From: Acidobacteriota bacterium
Lineage (GTDB): Bacteria; Acidobacteriota; Terriglobia; Acidiferrales; UBA7541
Reading direction: 5' to 3'
DNA length: 64,000 nucleotides
NCBI GenBank assembly: GCA_013289825.1
Contig: JABCZF010000011.1
Location: 1-64,000, forward strand
In this document: positions 9,257 through 18,033 of the stretch, piece after piece
Layout: the number at the start of each line of letters is the position of its first letter
How positions within the stretch are numbered: the first letter of the stretch is position 1
Program-made: the position numbers and the translations under genes
Notes under the pieces: model-generated
Told to the model about the DNA's origin: nothing
Seen by the model: the letters and a program-made list of their open reading frames with translations, nothing else
Database searches by the model: none

Positions 9257-12200
9257 CTATTGAACGGTGACCGCGAGCGTGACGGTGTGGCTGACAGCTA
9301 CCGCTCCCGCGCCTCCGCTGGCGGTCACTGTGGCAATGAAAGAATTCGTGGATGGCGCGCTGGGCGCGTTAGCCACGCTTTGGCCGCTGCTGCATCCGCT
9401 CATCGCGCTCGAGAACGCAACCATGACTAATAACGCGCCAGGTCGCCACGAACGCTTCTTCCGGGGCCAGGTGACAAGAAATATACAAGCCAGCAGCGCG
9501 CCCCGGAATGCGTTCGAGAGTCTCCGAGCGGGGTTGCCAAGAGCCATTCGAATTGCAGACGATGGAACTGGCGGTTTGCTGATGCTGAGGGCAACCTGTA
9601 AGGGAGTGAACCCATCGAGGCTGGGCTGCGCTGGCAGGAACGTACATGAGGAACCCAGAGGCAGTCCGGAGCAACTGAGCGACACGGCTCCAACGAAGCC
9701 CAGGCCGGGGCCGGGCGTGAACAGAAGGTTTGTGGTGCCGGGCCCGCTTCCAGAGATCGTCACGTTTCCTGGATTGGCTGAAAGCAGAAAATCGGGATTG
9801 CCGACGACGATCGTGGCTGCGCTGGAAGTCGAACCGACGAAGTTCGGATCGCCGGAATACACCCCGGTGATACTGTTCGAGCCGTTTGTCAGCTGGGTGG
9901 TCGTCAGCGTGGCGACCACATTGTTCACCTGGACAGGATTCCCCAATGCCGTTTTCCCTGTGAAAAACTGGACGGTCCCGGTGGGATCGATTGTGCCATT
10001 CGGAAGCACCAGGGCTTGGAGTACAACGGAAGCATTCGGCAGAGCTCCCGCAGGAATGAAGAGAATCGTCTGTGTCGGACCCTTGGCGACACTGACGCTG
10101 ATCGGACCTGCGCTGCTTGCGGAAAAACTCGCGTCACCGGAATAGCTGACGTTGAGGGTGTGGTTTCCGAGAGCGAGCTTGGTTTCCTGGACCTGGGCGT
10201 TGCCCTGGCTATTGAGAGAAACGCTTAGCAAGGTGCTTGTATTCCCGTTGAAGGTGTCCGAGAAAGTGAGCGTTCCCGTGGGTGTCCCGAGCTGCGAAGC
10301 TCCTGCAACGCTTACCTGAAGGTCGAGGAAGCCGCCATAAGTCGTGTTGACTGGGGAAGACTGCTTTCCCGTCTGACCAGCGAGGAATGCGGAGAATGCC
10401 GTGCTGCTGGCCTCCGGATTAATCGTCATGGGCACGCCCGAGGAGATGCTCCCACCAAACGTTGCGTCTCCGCCGTAGCTGGCGGTGACCGAGTACATTC
10501 CGCCGGGCAAGGTTCGGACACTTCCGGATACTGTCCCGTTGCTCAGATTGCCGAGATTCACTCCCTCGGAACCGGCGGCGAGAAGGGACACATCACCCGT
10601 CGGGGTTCCCGCGCCAATACCCGGAGCAACGGTCACAGAAGCTGTTACCGGCTGACCGTGTGTCAGGTTTGTGGACGAAAGCGCGAGCGTGGTTACTGTC
10701 GAACGGAAGGTTATGTTCTGCCAATTCGCGGCAAGATTCGCGGCATTGACGGAGCCCCAGCCGGTGGCCAAGTCATATCCGGCTATCGCGGAGTTGCCGA
10801 CTTGTCCGGGAACATTGTTATTTCCCACGGTGATGTCGTTAAAAATACATTGAGCTTGGGGAGAAGAGCTGGAGTTGCAGTTGGCGGCATTCTGTCCAGC
10901 GGCCAACGAATACAAAACAAAGTTCGCCTGACCTTGCCGGGAATTCGTCTTTTGCGCGATGAGTGCCATGATGGCGGCAAAAGTGGGAGCGCCGGCCGAT
11001 GTGCCGCCAACGAGATCGGCGTTGACGAGCTGTCCCGTGGCGTTGGTTGTGCAAATACCATCCTGGCATAACAAATAGCCGTCGTGGCCAGCGGCGGCGG
11101 CGAGCGAAACATCCGGCAGGTCGCGCTTGCCATCATTCGGTACGCCTGGTCCGACTTGCCAGAAAGGTTTGCTGTAGAGCGTGCTGGCGCCGCCGCTGCT
11201 GGCAAACAGCGAAACGGCGCCGCATACGTTGGGGTCGGCACAACTCTCGTTCCAGACATTTTCTGGAATATAGCCGAGCGCGGAAGACTGGTCGGGCCCG
11301 TTTGTTGCCGACCAGTAAGTGCTGTCAGCGCCGTTTTCGTTGAACTGCGTGCCGCCGACGGCAATGTTGAAGGGCGTGGAAGCAAGGCCGTTCACCCCGA
11401 GGCCATGGCTGGCAGGAGCGGATTGACTGGCGTTGTCGCATCCGGCGGCACCGTTATCGCCGCTTGAAATCACGGCGGTGATGCCCTGGGCGGCGGCCTG
11501 CTCCCAAAGATTGCTGAAAAAAGTGTTTTCTGTTTGGCCGAGAGTCTGTTCGCATTGGCCGAAGCTGGCGCTGAGAACGGGCGCAAGATTGTTGTCCACA
11601 ATGTAGAGGGAAGAGAGATCCACGCCGTCCGTCGAGTTGGTGCTGGCGGAAACAACCAATTTGATGGTGGCCTTGGGAGCCACGGCGCCCGACCATTCCA
11701 CATCCAGATCGGCTTCCGTCTCTTCGGGACCGGCTAAGTTTCCGGGATCCGGGCCGTCGAGAATGATCTGCGGGTCGTTTACGGGGAGTCCGAAGGCGAT
11801 GCGGAAAATTTGCACGTCGGAGAGATTGATGTTGTTCCGCGCCACGATGGCCACGCTTTGCCCGGTTCCGTCGATTCCATTCTGATAGAGCGTCGCCGTG
11901 TTGTAGATTTTGGCAAAGTCGCCGGGGGCGAGAAAATGTTCTACACCCGCCGCGCCGCTGAACGTGAAATCCGGTTGCCACATGCTGGTGTTGGCGATGC
12001 GGCGGGCCTTTCCTAAGACACGAATCGCCGGCTTCTTCCGGAAATCATGCAGTGTGTTTATTCCCGCGACGACGGGCGCGAGCGCTGCGGGGATTTGCGG
12101 ATCGGATGCGTTTCCGTAGTGCTTCTCCCCGTTTACAAAATAAGCGTGAATCGGGGTGTGAAAGGCTTCTTTCACCTGGCCTGCGGTGCCGCTGAACTCG

Positions 12201-12640
12201 ATGGTCATGGCGCCCTGCCCCACGCGGTTCACGCGAAAACCGTGAGACGCAAGCCACGCCGTCAGTTTGCTAAGATCGGCTCCTGAAGCGCCAAATCGCG
12301 CGCCGAACTGCGCGGGCGACAACCACGCGTGAAAATCCGGAGAGGATTTGTCCTGCTGCGCGGCGAGAAGATTTTCGAGCGCAGTTTCCGATGTGGCGTC
12401 GCGAGTCAAAACCAGCAGCATCCGTTCCATGGGGAGGTCGGGGGCAGCTTCTCCGCGATCATTGGCGGGAATCGCCAGTGGATGGCGATTGCCCGCCAAA
12501 ACCACGAGAGAAGACTCGTCAATCGCTGCGATGCGGCTGGTGGCCGATGGTGTAGTTTGCGCCCGCAACTCGCCCGGCGGATGGGTGAGGGTTACTGCGG
12601 AAAGCATAAAACCGGCCAGCAGGTATTTATGGAAAGGCAT
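9257..12640 (-). CDS. S53 family peptidase (pro-kumamolisin/sedolisin) with C-terminal Ig-like repeats
   Basis: Catalytic GGTSAGAP; EETEADLDVEW; pro-domain YFVNGEKHYGNASDPQIPAALAPVVAGINTL; repeated Ig-like blocks (PTGTLTFSD, PTGTVQFFTG). Signal peptide from the Met at 12640. Confidence 0.9.
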   Translation of the reverse strand: MPFHKYLLAGFMLSAVTLTHPPGELRAQTTPSATSRIAAIDESSLVVLAGNRHPLAIPANDRGEAAPDLPMERMLLVLTRDATSETALENLLAAQQDKSSPDFHAWLSPAQFGARFGASGADLSKLTAWLASHGFRVNRVGQGAMTIEFSGTAGQVKEAFHTPIHAYFVNGEKHYGNASDPQIPAALAPVVAGINTLHDFRKKPAIRVLGKARRIANTSMWQPDFTFSGAAGVEHFLAPGDFAKIYNTATLYQNGIDGTGQSVAIVARNNINLSDVQIFRIAFGLPVNDPQIILDGPDPGNLAGPEETEADLDVEWSGAVAPKATIKLVVSASTNSTDGVDLSSLYIVDNNLAPVLSASFGQCEQTLGQTENTFFSNLWEQAAAQGITAVISSGDNGAAGCDNASQSAPASHGLGVNGLASTPFNIAVGGTQFNENGADSTYWSATNGPDQSSALGYIPENVWNESCADPNVCGAVSLFASSGGASTLYSKPFWQVGPGVPNDGKRDLPDVSLAAAAGHDGYLLCQDGICTTNATGQLVNADLVGGTSAGAPTFAAIMALIAQKTNSRQGQANFVLYSLAAGQNAANCNSSSSPQAQCIFNDITVGNNNVPGQVGNSAIAGYDLATGWGSVNAANLAANWQNITFRSTVTTLALSSTNLTHGQPVTASVTVAPGIGAGTPTGDVSLLAAGSEGVNLGNLSNGTVSGSVRTLPGGMYSVTASYGGDATFGGSISSGVPMTINPEASSTAFSAFLAGQTGKQSSPVNTTYGGFLDLQVSVAGASQLGTPTGTLTFSDTFNGNTSTLLSVSLNSQGNAQVQETKLALGNHTLNVSYSGDASFSASSAGPISVSVAKGPTQTILFIPAGALPNASVVLQALVLPNGTIDPTGTVQFFTGKTALGNPVQVNNVVATLTTTQLTNGSNSITGVYSGDPNFVGSTSSAATIVVGNPDFLLSANPGNVTISGSGPGTTNLLFTPGPGLGFVGAVSLSCSGLPLGSSCTFLPAQPSLDGFTPLQVALSISKPPVPSSAIRMALGNPARRLSNAFRGALLACIFLVTWPRKKRSWRPGALLVMVAFSSAMSGCSSGQSVANAPSAPSTNSFIATVTASGGAGAVAVSHTVTLAVTVQ

Positions 12641-12835
12641 GGCGTCCCTTGACTCGCATGGATGGCTGGTGGAACGCTTTATAGCTGAAATCGCGTGCCG
12701 TGGAAAGCCCAATTTACCAGCGGATTGCTTCACACTCTTGTTACCGAATTGCGCACGGCATGATTCCTCTGCTGCTGTTCTTCGGGCCTCGTATCTTAGG
12801 CCCGGCCCTCTAAGCGCAACCTCTTGCGGTTATTA

Positions 12836-12860
12836 TGGTACTTTGGTACATTGGTACCAA
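12836..12860. repeat. three tandem GGTAC boxes at 8-bp period (putative operator)
   Basis: TGGTACTTTGGTACATTGGTACCAA; GGTAC at 12837, 12845 and 12853; ends with palindrome TTGGTACCAA. Confidence 0.6.
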
Positions 12861-12877
12861 TAAAGGACGAGGTCACA

Positions 12878-13174
12878 ATGGTCGATGACAAGAAGTTCAA
12901 CGTGGAACGCGTGCAAACGGGCGTTCGCATAGAAGAACGAATTCTAAAAGTGCTCAAGGCCTTCGCGGAATACCACGACATGACGCTCGGCGATCTCCTG
13001 GAAGGCATCGTGCTCCACGCCTTCGACGGCAAATGCCCCTTCGGCGCGGAAAGTCTGAAGCGCATCAAGGATTTGAAAAAATTCTACGGGCTCGACCTGG
13101 ATTCCCGCGCCAGCCACCGCCTTACCGAAGCCAAGGCCAGTCCTCCCCGGAGAAAGGGCCAGCGCGGAAAATGA
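12878..13174 (+). CDS. ribbon-helix-helix-like putative regulator
   Basis: TGVRIEERILKVLKAFAEYHDMTLGDLLEGIVLHAF fits the RHH beta-helix-helix pattern; ATG at 12878. Confidence 0.6.
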   Translation: MVDDKKFNVERVQTGVRIEERILKVLKAFAEYHDMTLGDLLEGIVLHAFDGKCPFGAESLKRIKDLKKFYGLDLDSRASHRLTEAKASPPRRKGQRGK

Positions 13175-13533
13175 ACGCGGACCTCAACAGAATCTCTATA
13201 CCGCTGCTGCGCTGGACCCTCGGCTTGGTGGTCGTGCTCGAGTCTTTTGAATTTGTTTCTTCCACTTCAGCCGCCCATTTCCTCGCCAAGGCGGGCTGGC
13301 CCGCCTGGCTCCAGCCAGTTCTCGGCGGCTCAGAAATCGTCGCCGCGGTTTTGTTCTTAATGCCCTCGACCGCTGCGATCGGCGGCTACCTCTTGCTCGT
13401 CATTTTCGGACTGGCGGCTCTCCTGCATATCTTGCATGGCCAGTATGGGGTCGAAGGATTGCTGGTCTACGCCGTGGCCGTGCTCGTCTCCATGGCGCAC
13501 ATGAAAAACAGAACCGCCCCGGACAGGCCATGA
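13171..13533 (+). CDS. DoxX-like membrane protein
   Basis: Four hydrophobic segments, LQPVLGGSEIVAAVLFLMP; ATGA overlap with the preceding gene. Confidence 0.6.
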   Translation: MNADLNRISIPLLRWTLGLVVVLESFEFVSSTSAAHFLAKAGWPAWLQPVLGGSEIVAAVLFLMPSTAAIGGYLLLVIFGLAALLHILHGQYGVEGLLVYAVAVLVSMAHMKNRTAPDRP

Positions 13534-13919
13534 GGGACTCTCGGTGGATGGAAGCTTTTGAAAGCTGCACGTTGCCAAACGACTCTTTTCATCACCGAGA
13601 TCATGTGAAAATGGCTTTCTTGTATTTGCAGAAATACAAGCCGCTCGAAGCACTGTCCCATTTTTCTTCTGCTTTAGCACGCTTCGCCGCAGCGCACGGA
13701 AAGCCTAATGTTTACAACGAGACGATTACCTGGGCTTTCCTGCTGCTCATTCGAGAACGCATCGCGCGGACGAATTCTCAAGAAACCTGGTCGCAATTTT
13801 CCGCGACGAATACGGATCTTCTGCGCTGGGATGACAATATCCTCCTAAAATACTACCGCCCGGAAACGCTGACCTCTGAACTCGCGAAGAGCGTCTTTCT
13901 CTTTCCCGACAAGCTGTAG
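13530..13919 (+). CDS. conserved-looking hypothetical protein
   Basis: 129 aa, FHHRDHVKMAFLYLQKYKPLEAL; ATGA overlap with the DoxX-like gene. Confidence 0.6.
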   Translation: MRDSRWMEAFESCTLPNDSFHHRDHVKMAFLYLQKYKPLEALSHFSSALARFAAAHGKPNVYNETITWAFLLLIRERIARTNSQETWSQFSATNTDLLRWDDNILLKYYRPETLTSELAKSVFLFPDKL

Positions 13920-13961
13920 CCCGGCCCCGGTTTAGGCATCGAACAATTCCACCGAAACTAG

Positions 13962-16721
13962 TTGTATCTTCTACACGTACCGATTTATTCTCAGACCACG
14001 TTAGAATACAAAGCGCTCACGTTTCTGCACTGGCAGGAGTCAGAGACGAGTTCCCGTCGAGGGTCGCAGTCCCCGGTCAGAGACATCCGCATCCAACCAG
14101 GGAAGATGCGTGAAGGACGCCCGTGTGGGGCGAGCGACTCAACGAGTGGGTGGAACGATCTGTTGAAGAAATCTACCAGCGAACCTGTCGTGTCGGCGCG
14201 CAGTCAGCCCGATAATGCGCGCAATGCAAGTGGCCCCCCGTGGCTCCAGGCCGCGCTCGGAGATTTGCGGTTTGCATGGCGCACTTTGCGCAAGAGCCCG
14301 GCATTCACGGCAACCGCCATCCTCACCCTGGCGCTCGGCATAGGCGCGAACACCGCCATCTTTCAATTGCTGGATGCCGTCCGATTGCGAAGTCTGCCGG
14401 TAGCTGACCCGTCGTCCTTGGTCAGGGTGCAGATCAAGAGCGGAGTCCATGATTTCCTGTACCAGAATGAGACATCGCTTACCACCGCAATCTGGGAGCA
14501 AATCCGAAAGCAGCAAGGCGCATTTTCCGGAGTTTTCTCCTGGGCCAGCCTCCGGTATGCCATCGGACGGGGAGAGCAGGAGAGGCTGGCTGAGGGCCTT
14601 TGGGTTAGCGGAGAAATGTTTCCGGTGCTCGGCATCGTTCCTGTCAGAGGCCGGTTGTTCACACCGGAAGATGACCGGCCTGGCTGCGGAACATCCGGCG
14701 CAGTCATCAGCTATGCGCTTTGGCAGAGTGCGTTTGGCGGCAAAGACTCGGTTGTCGGAAGCACCATCGTCATCTATAACCATCCGACTCAAGTGATTGG
14801 AGTGACGCCGCCAACCTTCTTCGGTCTGGACGTTGGAAAACAATTTGAGGTCGCCCTTCCCATGTGCTCGCTCCCCGCGTTCATTGCCGGAAATGGCATT
14901 CTCGTGAGGCGCGACTATTTCTGGCTGCAGGTTATGGCGCGGCTGAAGCCGGGCAAGTCGCTCGAGCAGGCATCGGCACAATTGGATGCGGCCAGCCCGG
15001 GGATTTTCGAGACCACTGCGCCAAGCGGATACAGCGCTTCGATGGTAAATTCCTACAAGAACTACAGGCTCACGGCCTCTCCAGGCAAAAGCGGCGTGAG
15101 CGCGCCCGGCGAGGCTTACAACACGTCTCTCTGGTTGCTTCTTGGAACTACGGCATTGGTGTTGCTCATTGCGTGCGCAAATCTGGCAAACCTCATGCTC
15201 GTGAGGGCCAGTTCGCGCGAGAAAGAGATGGCCGTGCGCCTGGCGCTCGGGGCCAGTACTAGAAGGATTAGGCAGCAATTGCTTTTGGAGAGTTTGCTGC
15301 TGGCGGTCAGCGGTGCGATCCTGGGAACCGGATTGGCCTCGTTCTTCAGCCGGACCGTAGTCAGGCTTCTCAGCACAGAAAAAGACCCGATCTCTCTGGC
15401 CACGAATATCGACTGGCGAGTCCTGTCCTTTACTGCGATTACGGCGGTGACGACGTGCTTGCTGTTCGGGCTGGCCCCGGCGTTTCGCTCCTCCGGAACG
15501 CAACCAGGTGCCGTGCTGAAATCCGGCGGCCGCGGAATGACCGCCGGGCGCCAAAGGTTCTCGTTCCAGCAAACTCTGGTTGTTTCGCAAATCGCGTTTT
15601 CGCTGGTGCTCCTGGCAGGCGCGCTTCTTTTTGTGCGGAGCTTCTGGAACTTGAAAACGCTCGATCCAGGCTTCCGCGAGAGTGGTATTCTGCGGGCCTA
15701 TTTGTACTTCCGTCGGCTCGATCTGCCTCCCGAGCGCTACGAATCGTTCAAGCAAGAGCTACTCGAACACATACGATCCCTCCCGTTGGTGGAATCCGCG
15801 GCGACTTCGACGCACGTTCCCCTGGATGGCGGTTATTTTTCTCTCGCAGTTCGCTCCGCCAACGTGCAAGCCGACTCCATGTTCACGTGGGTAAGTCCCG
15901 CCTATTTCCGCACCATGCAAATCCCGTTTGTTACCGGGCGCGACTTCACCGATCAGGACACCACGCAATCGCCCCCGGTGGCCATCGTAAACCAGACCTT
16001 CGTCCGGCAGTTTTTGGGCGGAGGGAATCCGCTGGGAAAGACCATTCGCACACAGAGCCAGCCCCACTACCCGGAGACGGAATACCAAATTGTTGGGCTG
16101 GTGAAAGACACCAAGTATGGTGGACTGCGGGATGAAATCCAGGCGGAAGCGTTCGTGCCCGCGCAACAATATCCGGAAAAATACTACTTCACGAATGCGT
16201 TCATCCGGTTTAGGTCGCCACCCGCAGCGGCGATCTCTGCGGTGCGGGAAAAACTCGGCCCGCTCTATCCGGAAATGAAAATCGAGTATCACCTATTCCA
16301 GACGGAAATCGAGAACGGGCTTGTGCGCGAACGATTGATGGCCTTGCTTTCGGGATTCTTCGGCGTGCTGGCGGCGCTGCTGGCCATGATCGGCCTCTAC
16401 GGAGTGATCTCCTACATCATCGCCTTGCGCAGGAATGAGATTGGAATACGCATGGCGCTGGGGGCGACCCGGCGAGATGTTGTGGGAATTATTCTTCGCC
16501 AGACCTTGATTCTGCTGGCACTGGGCATTGGAATTGGCTTGCTGCTGACCGTTGCCGCAACCAGCGGCGCGCGATCACTTCTTTATGGACTGCGGCCGAC
16601 GGATCCCTTAAGCCTGATCGGAGCGGCGCTGTTCCTCGCAGTCGTGGCTCTGGCCGCAAGTTTTTGGCCTGCTTATCGAGCCACACGCTGCGACCCTATG
16701 AAGGCGCTTCGCTACGAGTGA
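13962..16721 (+). CDS. ABC transporter permease, ADOP/MacB-FtsX type (start codon uncertain)
   Basis: LRFAWRTLRKSPAFTATAILTLALGIGANTAIFQLLDAV, LLGTTALVLLIACANLANLMLVRASSREKEMAVRLALGAS; duplicated FtsX domain. Confidence 0.88.
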   Translation: MYLLHVPIYSQTTLEYKALTFLHWQESETSSRRGSQSPVRDIRIQPGKMREGRPCGASDSTSGWNDLLKKSTSEPVVSARSQPDNARNASGPPWLQAALGDLRFAWRTLRKSPAFTATAILTLALGIGANTAIFQLLDAVRLRSLPVADPSSLVRVQIKSGVHDFLYQNETSLTTAIWEQIRKQQGAFSGVFSWASLRYAIGRGEQERLAEGLWVSGEMFPVLGIVPVRGRLFTPEDDRPGCGTSGAVISYALWQSAFGGKDSVVGSTIVIYNHPTQVIGVTPPTFFGLDVGKQFEVALPMCSLPAFIAGNGILVRRDYFWLQVMARLKPGKSLEQASAQLDAASPGIFETTAPSGYSASMVNSYKNYRLTASPGKSGVSAPGEAYNTSLWLLLGTTALVLLIACANLANLMLVRASSREKEMAVRLALGASTRRIRQQLLLESLLLAVSGAILGTGLASFFSRTVVRLLSTEKDPISLATNIDWRVLSFTAITAVTTCLLFGLAPAFRSSGTQPGAVLKSGGRGMTAGRQRFSFQQTLVVSQIAFSLVLLAGALLFVRSFWNLKTLDPGFRESGILRAYLYFRRLDLPPERYESFKQELLEHIRSLPLVESAATSTHVPLDGGYFSLAVRSANVQADSMFTWVSPAYFRTMQIPFVTGRDFTDQDTTQSPPVAIVNQTFVRQFLGGGNPLGKTIRTQSQPHYPETEYQIVGLVKDTKYGGLRDEIQAEAFVPAQQYPEKYYFTNAFIRFRSPPAAAISAVREKLGPLYPEMKIEYHLFQTEIENGLVRERLMALLSGFFGVLAALLAMIGLYGVISYIIALRRNEIGIRMALGATRRDVVGIILRQTLILLALGIGIGLLLTVAATSGARSLLYGLRPTDPLSLIGAALFLAVVALAASFWPAYRATRCDPMKALRYE

Positions 16722-16759
16722 GCCGTGGCTCTCTAGAGAGCCACGGCTCACTCGTAGCG
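16710..16759. repeat. perfect 50-bp palindrome spanning two convergent stop codons
   Basis: CGCTACGAGTGAGCCGTGGCTCTCTAGAGAGCCACGGCTCACTCGTAGCG equals its own reverse complement. Confidence 0.97.
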
Positions 16760-18016
16760 CAAAGCCTCGACGGGATCGAGCCGTGACGCTTTCACCGCAG
16801 GATACATCCCAAAAAATAAGCCGACGCTCATCGACACCGTCACTGCCAAGAGTATCGACCACAACGGGACAGCGGAGGGAAGACTCGGCACGAAAAGGTG
16901 AATGAGCAGGCTGATGCCCAAACCCAGCAACACGCCAATAACTCCTCCGGCCCCCGTCAAGACCACTGCCTCCGTCAAAAACTGCCAAATGACGTCGCGC
17001 CGCCGCGCTCCGATGGCTTTGCGTACTCCAATTTCGCGCGTTCGCTGCGTTACAGACATCAGCATGATATTCATCACACCGACTCCGCCCACAAGCAGTC
17101 CGATGGAGCTGACTACAGAAATCAGCAGGGCCACCGATGCCGTGATCTGACGAAACTGGTCGGCAATCTCCTTGGCGCTCGAAACGCCAAAATTGTCAGG
17201 CTTGTTGTAGGGAACGTTCCGGCGGCGCCGCAGCACGCCGCGAATCTCGTCTTCCGCCTCCGCCATTCGGCCCGGGAAGGCGGCGGCGCCAATCAAATTC
17301 TCGTCGTCCCCAGGCCGATGCTTCTGGTAGGTCCGGTAAGGAACAAGGATCGCTTTGTCGGCGGCCTGGTCTTTGACCAGTTGACCTTTGCGTGCGGCCA
17401 TCACGCCGATCACTTCGTACGACACCCCGTCAACAAGGATCGGCTTTCCCAGTGGATCTTCATCCGGATAGAGCGCCTTGGCGATATCTGGACCGATGAG
17501 CGCCACGTCCCTGCGGTGCAAATTCTCCGCCTCGCTTAAGTACCTTCCGCGTTCTGCCTTGGAATTGAACACCACTTCATCCGCCGGCAGTATGCCGTGG
17601 TAGTCCACTCCAGCTACTTCCTTGTTTTTGTAGCGCGCGCTCAGCAGCGGACGCCCGCCAGGCGAATCTTCTTGAATCCGGGGCATTATGGCCGCCGAGA
17701 CTGCTTTGACGTCTGGGCAGAGTTCCCCAATGGCCTCGGCATCCTCAAGAGTAAGCGGTTTGCGTGTGCGTTCTTCCGGAGTCAGTCGTCCCGAGGTGTG
17801 GATACCAGGATCAAACTTAAAAATGAACAGCGTTTCCGAGCCGAAGTCACTCAGAAAAGCGTTTACGTCGTTGTACACGCCCATCAATACCGCGACGACC
17901 GAGAGCAGCGCAGTGATCCCAATCACCACGCCGAGCACGGTCAGAAAAGATCGCATCTTGTTCTCCCGCAACGTCGTGAGAGCCATGTGAGCGTTTTCGC
18001 CGATTGCCATTCGCAT
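16748..18016 (-). CDS. ABC transporter permease (MacB-like)
   Basis: ALTTLRENKMRSFLTVLGVVIGI, GGVGVMNIMLMSVTQRTREIGVRKAIGARRRDV, PVEALRYE terminus. Confidence 0.88.
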   Translation of the reverse strand: MRMAIGENAHMALTTLRENKMRSFLTVLGVVIGITALLSVVAVLMGVYNDVNAFLSDFGSETLFIFKFDPGIHTSGRLTPEERTRKPLTLEDAEAIGELCPDVKAVSAAIMPRIQEDSPGGRPLLSARYKNKEVAGVDYHGILPADEVVFNSKAERGRYLSEAENLHRRDVALIGPDIAKALYPDEDPLGKPILVDGVSYEVIGVMAARKGQLVKDQAADKAILVPYRTYQKHRPGDDENLIGAAAFPGRMAEAEDEIRGVLRRRRNVPYNKPDNFGVSSAKEIADQFRQITASVALLISVVSSIGLLVGGVGVMNIMLMSVTQRTREIGVRKAIGARRRDVIWQFLTEAVVLTGAGGVIGVLLGLGISLLIHLFVPSLPSAVPLWSILLAVTVSMSVGLFFGMYPAVKASRLDPVEALRYE

Positions 18017-18033
18017 GCTGATTTACTTTCCCG

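Noticed and set aside
14139-15755. 538-aa minus-strand ORF opposite the ADOP permease
   Set aside because: Antisense of a confidently recognised permease; no recognisable domain, Arg/Gln/Pro-biased composition.
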